Under the pieces are notes generated by a model that saw nothing but the letters and a program-made list of their open reading frames with translations, did not search any database and had not been told where the DNA came from. The translations under genes and the position numbers were made by a program. DNA of 64,000 bases from CAIKMD01 sp036501365 (GTDB lineage Bacteria; Pseudomonadota; Alphaproteobacteria; ATCC43930; CGMCC-115725), in contig DASYAL010000065.1 in NCBI GenBank assembly GCA_036501365.1, positions 1 to 64,000 on the forward strand, given 5' to 3'. Of the stretch, positions 54,631 through 63,368 are shown in pieces (positions within the stretch are counted from its first letter, which is position 1; every line of letters begins with the position of its first letter).

Positions 54631-56328
54631 ATGGCGACGCCGCCGGACCTGATCGTGCACAATGCAAAGGTGACGACGCTGCAAAGCAGCCGGCCCGAGG
54701 CCGAAGCTTTTGCCGCTCGCGGCGAAAAGATCGTCGCGGTCGGCGGTGAGGCCGACATGATCGGCCTGCGCGGCGAAAATAGCCGCGTGATCGACGCGGG
54801 CGGACGGCGCATCATCCCTGGCCTCAACGACTCGCATATCCATCTTGTGCGAGGTGCACGCGACTACAACCTCGAACTTCGCTGGGACGGCGTTGAATCG
54901 CTGCACCGGGGACTGCAGATGATTGCCGAGCAAGCAAAGCGCACCCCCAAAGGCCAGTGGGTGCGCGTGATCGGCGGCTGGTCTCCCTATCAATTCGCCG
55001 AGAAGCGGATGCCGACCATCGCGGAACTCAACGCCGCCGCCCCGGATACCCCGACCTACGTGCTGTTCGCCTACAGCGAGGGTCTGCTCAACAGAGCCGG
55101 CATGGCGGCGCTCGGGTGGACGCCCGATACAAAACCGCCCGAGGGTGGAAGCTACGAATTTGTCGATGGCGGCGCGATCCTGCGCAAGCCGGCTGCCGCC
55201 TACACGCCGATCGGCAAGCTGCCGCCGCTTTCAGCCGAGGATCAGCTCAACTCAACCCAGCATTTCTTCCGCGAGCTCAACCGCTTCGGCTTGACCAGCG
55301 TCATCGATGCCGGCGGCACCAACCTGCCTTATCCCAGCGATTACCAGGCCCTCGCGATCCTTGCCACCCGGCCCGGCTTTCCCATCCGCGTGTCGAACTT
55401 GCTGTTCGCGCAACGTCCCGGAACCGAGCGCGAGTTTTACGAGAAATTGTCCGCCGAGGAGAAGCGCAACGTCAATCAGGCCGCATCGCGGCTGAACGGT
55501 TATGTTTTTGAAGGCGCCGGAGAAGTTCTGGTCTGGTCGTCAGCCGACTTCGAGGATTTCATGGCCGCGCGTCCCGAGCTGAAGCCGCAAATGGAGCGCG
55601 AGCTTGCCGAGGTGACGCGCCTGGTCGCCGAAAAACAATGGCCGATCCGGCAACATGCGACCTATGACCAGTCGGTCTCGCGAATTCTCGACGTGTTCGA
55701 GCCGATCTTCAAGGAGACCGGATACCGCGGGCGTTGGGGGATCGACCATGCCGAAACCATTACGCCGCGCAACATCGCGCGTATCAAAGCGATGGGGGGC
55801 GCGATCGCGGTCCAGGACCGCATGGCCTACGCCGGCGAATACTTTGCCGAGCGATACGGCGCGGAGGCCGCGGCGCACGCTCCACCCATCCGGCAAATGC
55901 TGGATGCAGGACTCATCGTTGGCGCTGGAACGGATGCAACGCGCGTGGCGAGTTACAATCCCTGGATCTCGCTGTACTGGATGGTGACGGGTAAGACCGT
56001 GGGCGGGACCCAACTCGCGTCGCCGGAGAACCGATTGTCCCGCGACGAGGCCTTGCGGCTCTACACCGTCGGAAGCGCTTGGTTCAGCGGCGAAGAAGAG
56101 ATGAAAGGCACGATCGCGCCTGGTCAGTTTGCCGATTTCGCGATCCTCTCGGCCGATTACCGCACGGTTCCCGAGGAGCAGATACGCGGCATCGAATCGG
56201 TATTGACGGTGACGGGCGGCGACGTGGTGTATTCCGCCGCCGCCTTCGCGGCGTTCGCCCCCGAAATGCTGCCGCCGGTAAGCCCGGCGTGGTCTCCCGT
56301 CGCCGCATTCGGCGGCTATCAGCGATAG
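54631..56328 (+). CDS. YtcJ-like metal-dependent amidohydrolase
   Basis: A 565-residue member of the amidohydrolase superfamily, exoenzyme regulatory protein AepA/YtcJ branch. The N-terminal beta-sandwich (LIVHNAKVTTLQSSRPEAEA) is followed by the metal-binding PGLNDSHIHLVRG, an insert, IRQHATYDQSVSRIL, WGIDHAETITPRNI and the acidic GAGTDATRVASYNPW; the C-terminus closes with GTIAPGQFADFAILSADYRT. No signal peptide, so cytosolic. Family members hydrolyse amides or carbamates such as N-substituted formamides. AAGAGGAG precedes the ATG. Confidence 0.87.
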   Translation: MATPPDLIVHNAKVTTLQSSRPEAEAFAARGEKIVAVGGEADMIGLRGENSRVIDAGGRRIIPGLNDSHIHLVRGARDYNLELRWDGVESLHRGLQMIAEQAKRTPKGQWVRVIGGWSPYQFAEKRMPTIAELNAAAPDTPTYVLFAYSEGLLNRAGMAALGWTPDTKPPEGGSYEFVDGGAILRKPAAAYTPIGKLPPLSAEDQLNSTQHFFRELNRFGLTSVIDAGGTNLPYPSDYQALAILATRPGFPIRVSNLLFAQRPGTEREFYEKLSAEEKRNVNQAASRLNGYVFEGAGEVLVWSSADFEDFMAARPELKPQMERELAEVTRLVAEKQWPIRQHATYDQSVSRILDVFEPIFKETGYRGRWGIDHAETITPRNIARIKAMGGAIAVQDRMAYAGEYFAERYGAEAAAHAPPIRQMLDAGLIVGAGTDATRVASYNPWISLYWMVTGKTVGGTQLASPENRLSRDEALRLYTVGSAWFSGEEEMKGTIAPGQFADFAILSADYRTVPEEQIRGIESVLTVTGGDVVYSAAAFAAFAPEMLPPVSPAWSPVAAFGGYQR

Positions 56329-56427
56329 CCAGCCAAGCAATAGGCCGCGCCAACGTTGCAGAGCTTCGGCGGCGCTCGCTAAGCTGTCGGCTGGATCGCA
56401 GCGACACGTCAGCAAATTGGAGGGGTC

Positions 56428-58035
56428 ATGAGCGATACCAGCGCCGCGGCCTCCGCGCGGCAATCGGGGTCCTTGACCGCCGCGTTCCGCCATCCGGTTT
56501 TTGCGGTGATCTGGACTGCGACGCTCGTTTCCAACGTGGGCGGCTGGATGTACGGCGCCGCATCGGGTTGGTTGATGACCAGTCTCAACCCCGACCCTTT
56601 GGTGGTTGCGTTGGTGCAGACCGCGAGCACGCTGCCGGTATTCCTGCTCGCCATACCGGCGGGCGCGCTCGCCGATATTTTCGACAAGCGCAAGTTCCTG
56701 ATCGCCGTCGAAACTCTCTACACGGTGTTGTGCGTGGCATACGCGGCGGTCGTCGGTCTCGATTTGGCCACGCCGAATAATTTATTGCTGTTTACCTTCC
56801 TTATTGGAGCGGCCGGGGCATTGACCCTTCCGGCTTGGCAATCGGTCGTTCCGCAACTGGTGCCCAAGGGAGATTTGACCTCCGCGGTCGCGGCCAACAG
56901 CCTTGGCGTGAACGTCTCACGCGCCGTCGGTCCGGCCCTGGGCGGTGCGGCGATTGTAAGCCTTGGCATCGTCTCGCCGTTCTGGATCAACGCGATCTCC
57001 AATCTCGGCGTGATCGGCGCGTTGTTATGGTGGCGGCGGGCGAGCTCATCCAACACGGTTCTGCCGCCGGAGCGGTTGGGCGGCGCCATCGAGGCGGGCC
57101 TGCGCTATGCCCGGCATAGTCCGGCGCTGCGCGCGACCCTCATGAGATCGGCCGGCTTCTTTCTCTTCGCCAGTACCTATTGGGCGCTGCTGCCGCTGCT
57201 TGCCCGCACACAGATCGCCAGCGGCCCCGGCCTTTACGGAATCCTGCTCGGGGCGATCGGGGCTGGCGCGGTGTGCGGCGCCTTGGTCATGCCATGGCTG
57301 CGCGCGAAGGTCGGTGCGGACCGGCTGGTGGCGAGCGGAATGGCGGGTACCGCCGTCACACTCGCTCTCTATGGCCTTGCGCACGATGCGATCACGGCGG
57401 TGGTCGCCAGCCTGCTGGCGGGCGTTTCCTGGATCGCCGTGCTCGCGACGCTGGCGATATCGGCCCAAGTTTCTCTACCGGACTGGGTGCGCGGCCGCGG
57501 ACTTGCCCTGTATACCACAGTGTATTTCGGTTGCCTGACCGTCGGCAGCGCGGTCTGGGGCAAGGTCGCGGCGGTTCTCGGATTGCCGGACGCGCACTTT
57601 CTCGCCGCGGTTGGGGTGCTCGTCGCGATACCGCTGACGTGGCGCTGGAAACTACAAGCCGGCACGGGCGCCGACATGACGCCCTCCATGCATTGGCCGG
57701 CGCCGCTCACCGCCCATCCGATCGACCGCGACCGAGGGCCCGTCCTCGTCACCGTGGAATACCGCATTCGGCCGCAGGATCGGCAACAGTTCCTGCAAAC
57801 CGTCGCGCAGCTCGGATATGAACGGCGCCGCGACGGCGCCTATCGCTGGGGCGTGTTCGAGGATGCCGCCGACGAAGGGCGCGTCATCGAGGCTTTCCTC
57901 GTTGCGTCTTGGACGGAGCATTTGCGCCAGCACGAGCGCGTGACAAATGCCGATCGCCTGGTCGAAGAATGCGTGGTCCGTTTCCACCTCGACGGCACGC
58001 CCAAAGTCATACATTTCATCGCCGCGAATCCATAG
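56428..58035 (+). CDS. EntS-like MFS transporter fused to a C-terminal ABM-like domain
   Basis: A 535-residue protein. Residues 1-410 form a 12-helix MFS carrier of the EntS/DUF894 type (FAVIWTATLVSNVGGWMYGA, ALADIFDKRKFLIAVETLYT as motif A, LVPKGDLTSAVAANSLGVNV). About residues 430-535 form a cytosolic antibiotic-biosynthesis-monooxygenase-like domain (VLVTVEYRIRPQDRQQFLQT, GVFEDAADEGRVIEAFLVAS). Such fusions exist in the family. It closes the cluster and probably moves the substrate or a product across the membrane. Confidence 0.88.
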   Translation: MSDTSAAASARQSGSLTAAFRHPVFAVIWTATLVSNVGGWMYGAASGWLMTSLNPDPLVVALVQTASTLPVFLLAIPAGALADIFDKRKFLIAVETLYTVLCVAYAAVVGLDLATPNNLLLFTFLIGAAGALTLPAWQSVVPQLVPKGDLTSAVAANSLGVNVSRAVGPALGGAAIVSLGIVSPFWINAISNLGVIGALLWWRRASSSNTVLPPERLGGAIEAGLRYARHSPALRATLMRSAGFFLFASTYWALLPLLARTQIASGPGLYGILLGAIGAGAVCGALVMPWLRAKVGADRLVASGMAGTAVTLALYGLAHDAITAVVASLLAGVSWIAVLATLAISAQVSLPDWVRGRGLALYTTVYFGCLTVGSAVWGKVAAVLGLPDAHFLAAVGVLVAIPLTWRWKLQAGTGADMTPSMHWPAPLTAHPIDRDRGPVLVTVEYRIRPQDRQQFLQTVAQLGYERRRDGAYRWGVFEDAADEGRVIEAFLVASWTEHLRQHERVTNADRLVEECVVRFHLDGTPKVIHFIAANP

Positions 58036-58417
58036 GAGCACATTGGATCGTGCTTCGTTATGTAATCTATCGGCCGCGTCCGCGTCACCTCGGATGCGGA
58101 CATCCGGACGCTGCTCGGGTTTGGAAGTGCACGCCCGAGCGACAGCGCGGGCGACTCCGCGCGGGGCCGGCGCCATCCGGGCTCTGCTTCCTCGATCTCG
58201 TGACAACGTCGTGGCAGTTTGCATTGCCGGCGCTGCTCGCCGAGTCGGCGCTCGCGCCGTTTGCCGAGCGAAATCGGTGACTTTGGGACAGCAACGGTCG
58301 TAAGGCACAAAGAGTCGACGCTAGCGCGCTGGACGCGTTGGCGATTGAGTGTTTTCCCCCAGAATCTTCGCGGCCCAGCGATACCGGCGTTGCGTTAACC
58401 GTCGCGCAAGGCGCGAG
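58036..58417. other. gap of 382 bases, no gene seen
   Basis: No reading frame here has credible protein character or a ribosome-binding site on either strand. No repeat or RNA gene was recognised. It separates the catabolic cluster from a decayed region. Confidence 0.5.
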
Positions 58418-58663
58418 ATGCTAGCATCACGCGTCGGCTATGGGGGCGGTAGCGCGGTGATTGCCGATCTTGAACCCGAAGAGATGGAACGGGCGCTGCG
58501 CGAGAAAATCCGCGGCTACCGGAGCCTGCACGCGGTTACGTTCAATCCCAAGGCGCGGCGCGGATTGGAAATACTGATCGGCGCGACACGGACGACGCTG
58601 AGCGCGACGCGCGTCGTGCGCAACATGCGGACCGCGCTCAAAGTCGCGGAGCGTTCGGGCTAA
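58418..58663 (+). CDS. small hypothetical ORF, doubtful
   Basis: An 81-residue frame from an ATG with AAGG six bases upstream: MLASRVGYGGGSAVIADLEP, then EEMERALREKIRGYRSLHAV and a basic end (ATRVVRNMRTALKVAERSG). The composition is protein-like but no family was recognised. Its stop touches the end of a decayed minus-strand gene, so it may be part of the same eroded segment. Confidence 0.35.
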   Translation: MLASRVGYGGGSAVIADLEPEEMERALREKIRGYRSLHAVTFNPKARRGLEILIGATRTTLSATRVVRNMRTALKVAERSG

Positions 58664-58875
58664 GCGGCGCGTTTGCGACGGCGGACGGCGCGCATCTTGC
58701 CGCCGCCGCAGAAGAAGCGGTCGCCGCCGTCGGATCGACGCGCCGCAGCTCGCTTTCCTCGCCTTCCCAGGTGCCGTGCCACAGCTCGCCATCGACCCAA
58801 GAGCCGCCATCGACCAGATGACGTCGGTGATGACGTGGTTGGATTGCCGGTCTCGGGATCGATCTTCTGGATGCG
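58660..58875 (-). pseudogene. decayed beta-propeller-like gene (glutamine cyclotransferase/Vgb-like)
   Basis: Three neighbouring minus-strand frames carry consecutive pieces of what looks like one protein: RIQKIDPETGN (58845-58875), SNHVITDVIW (58813-58842), WVDGELWHGTWEGEESEL (about 58735-58795), then GGDRFFCGGGKMRAVRRRK before a TAG at 58660. The pieces are in order but need at least two frameshifts and probably a deletion. The WXDGELWHGTWEG and IDPETG repeats resemble short beta-propeller proteins of rhizobia. The family assignment is from memory; the frame breaks are seen directly. Confidence 0.6.
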
Positions 58876-59127
58876 ATGTTCTCGCCGCGGCGCCGATTTG
58901 CGCCGTCACGGCGCCGCGACGCGCGTTGTCGGCGGGCCGCAACAGGCGCTCGGCGCGGCGATGCAAGGCATGTTGCGGCTCGACGGCATGACGACAATCT
59001 ATGCGCTGATGGCCGCGTTCCATCGCGCGCCTTGGCTGCAGCCGCCTTGGCTGAAGCTTAGGCGAAGGCGAGACCCATGGACCGGGCCCAAGCGAGCGAC
59101 CCGCAACACCAGCAAGGAGATCGTGCA
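58876..59127. other. no intact gene; probable 5' remains of the decayed gene
   Basis: All frames here look like shadows or debris; nothing continues cleanly from the pseudogene upstream on the minus strand. The DUF899 gene starts at the right edge with its own AAGGAG. Confidence 0.4.
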
Positions 59128-59877
59128 ATGAATACACCTCCGATCGTGTCACGGCAGGAATGGGAAGCGGCGCGCCAGCGGATGCTGGTGAAGGAAAAGG
59201 CCCATATGCGGGCCGGCGACGCGCTTGCCGCCGAACGTCGGCGGATGCCGTGGCTGGCCGTCGCGCAGCCGTACGAATTCGAGGGGCCCAACGGCAAGGC
59301 AAGCCTGCTCGAGCTGTTCGCCGGCCGCCGGCAGTTGATCGTCTACCGCGCCTTCTTCGAGCCCGGCGTGTTTGGCTGGCCCGAGCATGCCTGCCGCGGC
59401 TGCTCGCTGGGCGCCGACCAGGTCAGCGACCTCGCGCATCTCAACGCCCGCGACACCACGCTCGCCTATGCCTCGCGCGCGCCGCAGGCGGACATCGCGC
59501 GACTCAAGGCGCGGATGGGCTGGGAGATGCCCTGGTACACCATCACCGACAGCTTCGATGCGGATTTCGGCGTCGACGAATATCACGGCCACAACGTGTT
59601 CTTCCGCGATCGCGATAAGGTGTTCCGCACCTACTTCGTCAACTGGCGCGGCGACGAGGCGATGGGGACGGTGTGGAGCTACCTCGACATCACGCCGCTC
59701 GGCCGTCAGGAGACTTGGGAGGATTCGCCGGAGGGTTACCCCCAGAGCCCGCCCTACAAGTGGTGGAATTGGCACGACAACTACGGTGCCGAGACGGCGC
59801 CGCATCCGACATGGGTCGAGGTGTCCGACGCCGGCGAAGCCAGGTTCCGCAAACAAGACGCAACGGCGAAAGGATAA
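59128..59877 (+). CDS. DUF899 thioredoxin-like protein
   Basis: A 249-residue cytosolic protein of the DUF899 family (thioredoxin-fold). The N-terminus (VSRQEWEAARQRMLVKEKAH), the LLELFAGRRQLIVYRAFFEP strand, the cysteine motif ACRGCSLGADQVSDLAHLNA and MGWEMPWYTITDSFDADFGV are diagnostic. The ATG at 59128 has AAGGAG eight bases upstream; 17 earlier codons are rejected. The family is common in soil actinobacteria and proteobacteria; function unknown, perhaps a thiol oxidoreductase. Confidence 0.88.
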   Translation: MNTPPIVSRQEWEAARQRMLVKEKAHMRAGDALAAERRRMPWLAVAQPYEFEGPNGKASLLELFAGRRQLIVYRAFFEPGVFGWPEHACRGCSLGADQVSDLAHLNARDTTLAYASRAPQADIARLKARMGWEMPWYTITDSFDADFGVDEYHGHNVFFRDRDKVFRTYFVNWRGDEAMGTVWSYLDITPLGRQETWEDSPEGYPQSPPYKWWNWHDNYGAETAPHPTWVEVSDAGEARFRKQDATAKG

Positions 59878-59960
59878 GGCGGCTCTTGAGCTTCGCACCG
59901 GCGGCGCCCGCTTTCGCGGCGCCGCCGGCCGGGCTACGCTGGCGCGCGAGGAGACACGCC

Positions 59961-60986
59961 ATGCCCGATACCAACGCCATCGTCGATGGCCCGATGATTG
60001 AAGCGGGCGCCGGCCTCAAGATTCCGGTGCTCGATCTCGGGCCGTATCTCGCCGGCGAAAGCGGCGCGATGGCGCGCGCCGCGGCCGAGCTCGGCGCGGC
60101 GAGCGAGAGCATCGGCTTCTGCTTCTTCAAGCATCACGGCGTGCCGCAGGCGCTGATCGACGACGCTTTCGCCGCCGCCGCGCAATTCCACGCGCTGCCG
60201 CTGGAGCGCAAGATGGCGGTGCGCGCGCTCGAGGAGCCGATCGGCTATCTCCCGGTCGGCGGCCAGACGCAGCGTGCCGAGATGTATGGCGTGCGCTCGA
60301 AGCATCCCGACCGCAGCGCCTCCTTCTATATCCGCGACGAGTATCCCGCCGATCATCCGGACCGGCTCGCCGGGAAATCCTGGGTGTTCGACAATCGCTG
60401 GCCGCAGGACCTGCCGGGCTTCCGCGAGCGGACGCTCGCCTATTTCGCGGTGATGCATGCGTTGATGACCAGGCTCCTGCCGCTGCAAGCGCTGGCGCTC
60501 GGCCTGCCGGCGGATTGGCTCTCGCGTCACGCGGGCTTCAAGCCGATGAATTGCACCTTGCGGCTGCTCAACTATCCGCCGCGCATGCCCGAGAACGAGG
60601 GCCAGTACGGCATCGGCCCGCATACCGATTTCGGCTATTGCACCATCCTGGCGCAGGCGCAGAAGCCCGGCCTCGAGATCCTCACCAAGAGCGGCGAATG
60701 GGTGCAGGCGCCGGCCTATGACGGGATGCTGCTCTTCAACAACGCCGACCTGCTGCAGCGCTGGTCGAACGATCGCTTCCGCTCGGCGCCGCATCGCGTC
60801 TTCAATCTCGAGGGCGACGAGCGCTATTCGATTCCGTTCTTCGTCTCGCCGCGCTGGGATGTGAAGCTCGAATGCCTGCCGAGCTGCCACAGCGCCGACA
60901 ACCCGGCGAAATATCCGCCGATCAGCCGCGCCGAATACCAGGCCGAGCTGAAACGCACGGTTTATGAATTGCCGGGGAAGCGATAA
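59961..60986 (+). CDS. 2-oxoglutarate/Fe(II) oxygenase, isopenicillin N synthase family
   Basis: A 341-residue non-heme iron oxygenase. The N-terminal DIOX_N region is KIPVLDLGPYLAGES ... ASESIGFCFFKHHGVPQALI; the iron ligands are His and Asp in GIGPHTDFGYCTILAQ and His in RSAPHRVFNLEGDERYSIPF, which also holds the Arg that binds 2-oxoglutarate. The substrate is unknown; soil-bacterial members hydroxylate amino acids or make ethylene. GAGGAG precedes the ATG; the long upstream frame crosses the DUF899 gene and is a shadow. Confidence 0.9.
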   Translation: MPDTNAIVDGPMIEAGAGLKIPVLDLGPYLAGESGAMARAAAELGAASESIGFCFFKHHGVPQALIDDAFAAAAQFHALPLERKMAVRALEEPIGYLPVGGQTQRAEMYGVRSKHPDRSASFYIRDEYPADHPDRLAGKSWVFDNRWPQDLPGFRERTLAYFAVMHALMTRLLPLQALALGLPADWLSRHAGFKPMNCTLRLLNYPPRMPENEGQYGIGPHTDFGYCTILAQAQKPGLEILTKSGEWVQAPAYDGMLLFNNADLLQRWSNDRFRSAPHRVFNLEGDERYSIPFFVSPRWDVKLECLPSCHSADNPAKYPPISRAEYQAELKRTVYELPGKR

Positions 60987-60999
60987 AGCCCCTCCCTAA

Positions 61000-61021
61000 C
61001 CCTCCCCCTCGAGGGGGAGGG
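61000..61021. repeat. perfect 22-base palindrome after the oxygenase gene
   Basis: CCCTCCCCCTC followed by GAGGGGGAGGG, with no loop, 14 bases after the stop. This purine/pyrimidine-sided palindrome is a type of dispersed intergenic element; only one copy is in the window. It could also act as a terminator stem. Confidence 0.6.
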
Positions 61022-61096
61022 AAGCCGCTCGCTCCTTCGACACGTTCACGAGCGATCGGCGGGTGGGGGTGAGTTCTCTAGGGTTGGGAGCATGCA

Positions 61097-61564
61097 ATGG
61101 CGATGAAGATCGAACCCGGTATGCCGGGCTGGCAAAAGCGTCACGTCGAGCTCTATCTCAAGACCGATGGCGCCGAAGGGCATACGGTGGATTTCGGGCT
61201 GCCGGGCCTGCCGCCGGTCGAGTGTCTGCTGTTGCAAACCACCGGGCGCAAAAGTCACGCCGCGCAAACCACGCCGCTGATCTACGGCAGGGACGGCGGC
61301 GGCTTCGTGATCGTTGCCTCGAAGGGCGGCGCGCCGCAGCATCCCGCGTGGTACCTCAACCTCGAGGATACGCCCGCGGTGCGGTTTCAGGTCGCGAACA
61401 AGAAATATCGCGGCACGGCGCGCATCGCCGCCGGCGCGGAACGCGATCGGTTGCTCGCGCTGATGACCGGCCTTTATCCGCCTTATCGCGACTACCAGGC
61501 CAAGACCACGCGCGAAATTCCCGTGGTCGTGCTGGAGCCAAAAGCCGAGATCAAGGGACTCTAG
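61097..61564 (+). CDS. deazaflavin (F420)-dependent nitroreductase-like protein
   Basis: A 155-residue split-barrel protein of the DDN/DUF385 family: LLLQTTGRKSHAAQTTPLIY, GGGFVIVASKGGAPQHPAWY, NLEDTPAVRFQVANKKYRGT, and YPPYRDYQAKTTREIPVVVL. The TTGRKS and HPXWYXNL motifs bind the phosphate tail and deazaflavin of F420 in mycobacterial Ddn. In a proteobacterium this implies F420, or a recruited FMN or heme-like cofactor. It stands alone. Substrate unknown. Confidence 0.85.
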   Translation: MAMKIEPGMPGWQKRHVELYLKTDGAEGHTVDFGLPGLPPVECLLLQTTGRKSHAAQTTPLIYGRDGGGFVIVASKGGAPQHPAWYLNLEDTPAVRFQVANKKYRGTARIAAGAERDRLLALMTGLYPPYRDYQAKTTREIPVVVLEPKAEIKGL

Positions 61565-61724
61565 GCCCGCCGGCGGACCTGCCAAGCCACTGAGATTCCA
61601 GCGAAATATCTGCCGGAGCGGCAGCGGCGAGCGGCGCATCGACCGCTCGCAATGGCTAATCGTTCCTGGTTAACGGTCATCAGGCCGCAACACGCGCCGA
61701 TAGAATATTGCGGGGCGATTGTTT

Positions 61725-62597
61725 ATGCTGCCGACCATTAAGCCGGCGAGAAAACAGCCGGGGGGCGGGGGCCTCATGGACCTAGTCGTGATCGCGGTCG
61801 TTCCGGTTGTGGCGGTGCTGTTCGCGCTGTGGGCGTTCCGCAAGCGGCGCCATCGTCGCCGGTCGAGGATGGGCATTTCGCAGCCTTATTCGCTGCCCGG
61901 CACGAAGCACCGGGTGGTGGTGTCGTACGCCCCGCCGCCCTATGCGCTGCGCAGCGGCGACGCGCGCTCGGAGGCCGAGGCGATCGATCTGCTCCTTTCC
62001 GACGAGGAGATCCATATCCGCGAAGCCTTCGCGACCGCCGCCTATTGGCGGCGCGAGCACGAAGCCATCGAACAGGCGCAGCGCGCGCTGATGCAGCCGA
62101 TCGAGCAGAAGTTGCGCAAGGCGCGCCGGCTGGTCGCCCAAAGCGGCGTCGGCGGCTCGGCCTGCGATCTCTTGAAGATCATGTGGCATTGGCCGGCGCA
62201 GTCCAAGCACGAGGGCTGGCCGATGCCGGCCGGCGTCGCGCGAATCGACGGCAGCGACGCGGCGAACGGCAAGCCCAAATGGATCGCCTGGACGCGGAAC
62301 AATCTCCGCTTCCGCTTGCAGCTTGACGCCGTCTCCAACGACAGCGTCGACGGGACGCGGCTCGGCGACTTGAAGCTCAGCGTCGACGACGAGGACGTGC
62401 TGCATCTCGATGTCACGCAGCGGGTTGGCGAGGAATACGACCAGTGGCGGGCCCTGGGCGTCAGCGGCTTCCGCGCCGGGCCGTGGATGATGCAGCTCAA
62501 CGAGTTCGCCGGCGAGCTCAGGATCGCGAGCAGCCAGACGATGCGCGAGCATGCCTTGCGCTTCTATGGCGAGAAGGCGCGCAACATCGTGCTCTAA
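61725..62597 (+). CDS. membrane-anchored protein of unknown function
   Basis: A protein of 290 residues with one N-terminal helix (MDLVVIAVVPVVAVLFALWA) followed by a strongly basic stretch (FRKRRHRRRSRMG), so the bulk is cytosolic. The soluble part has a helical region (AIDLLLSDEEIHIREAFATA, ALMQPIEQKLRKARRL) and a later beta-rich segment (LGDLKLSVDDEDVLHLDVTQ). No family recognised. The ATG at 61776, with GGGGG upstream, directly starts the helix and may be the real start. Confidence 0.65.
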   Translation: MLPTIKPARKQPGGGGLMDLVVIAVVPVVAVLFALWAFRKRRHRRRSRMGISQPYSLPGTKHRVVVSYAPPPYALRSGDARSEAEAIDLLLSDEEIHIREAFATAAYWRREHEAIEQAQRALMQPIEQKLRKARRLVAQSGVGGSACDLLKIMWHWPAQSKHEGWPMPAGVARIDGSDAANGKPKWIAWTRNNLRFRLQLDAVSNDSVDGTRLGDLKLSVDDEDVLHLDVTQRVGEEYDQWRALGVSGFRAGPWMMQLNEFAGELRIASSQTMREHALRFYGEKARNIVL

Positions 62598-62731
62598 GCG
62601 GCGGCCGGCGGAGCCGTCCGCGCACGCGCTCGGAACATTCTCGCGAGCCATGCGTTTTAGCCACCAGCATTGGCGATCCCGATTTCCCTGCGGCTCTCCG
62701 GCCACGGAGGCCGTCGCCTTGTGAGGTGGTG

Positions 62732-63307
62732 ATGTCTCGCTGGTTCGCGCTGCTGGGATTGTTGTTGCTCGCCGGCTGCCAGGCTTCCTCGTCGCCCGGC
62801 GCGGATTCCATTCGCACCTCGTCGGTTCGCGCGGCGGCGCCGGCGCCCCAGGCCGCGGTCGCGCCGCAGCCGCAGCTGTCAACCTTGTCCGCGGACGGGT
62901 CGTCCTTCGCGGCGCCGTCATCTTCTTCCGCCGCGACCGCGCTGGCTGCCGACCAGGCCGCTTCGGCGCCGCCGACGCGGCTCATGCAGCAGCAGGCCGC
63001 CGCGCCAGCCGACACGCCGGCTGCAACAACCGCGCCGCAACCGCCGCGCCCCGCGCCCTACAAACAGACGCTCGCGGCTTACATCAAGCGCTACGCCCGC
63101 GATCCCGCTTCATTGCAGCAGGCCAAGATCGGCCAGCCTTTTGCCGGCACGGTGAATGGGCAGAATGGCTCGATCGTCTGTGTCGAGATGAAAGGGGCGC
63201 AGGGCACAGGCGCTTTTCGCACCGCCTACCTGCTGCAGAACAATCGGGTCATCGATTCGAAATACGATGCGCCGGCCTGCCACGACCAGCAGCTCGAGCC
63301 GTGGTGA
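62732..63307 (+). CDS. predicted lipoprotein with Ala/Pro-rich linker
   Basis: A 191-residue precursor. MSRWFALLGLLLLAGC gives a lipobox cysteine at residue 16. Residues 20-110 are a low-complexity Ala/Ser/Pro/Gln linker that could span the periplasm; the C-terminal 80 residues form a compact domain (TLAAYIKRYARDPASLQQAK, NGSIVCVEMKGAQGTGAFRT, NRVIDSKYDAPACHDQQ) with two cysteines that could form a disulfide. GAGGTG precedes the ATG. Family not recognised. Confidence 0.75.
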   Translation: MSRWFALLGLLLLAGCQASSSPGADSIRTSSVRAAAPAPQAAVAPQPQLSTLSADGSSFAAPSSSSAATALAADQAASAPPTRLMQQQAAAPADTPAATTAPQPPRPAPYKQTLAAYIKRYARDPASLQQAKIGQPFAGTVNGQNGSIVCVEMKGAQGTGAFRTAYLLQNNRVIDSKYDAPACHDQQLEPW

Positions 63308-63368
63308 ATTCAGGACCGGCTGCGGTGCGACGGCGAGACGGCGCGCAACGTCGTCCTCGAAGAGCCGG

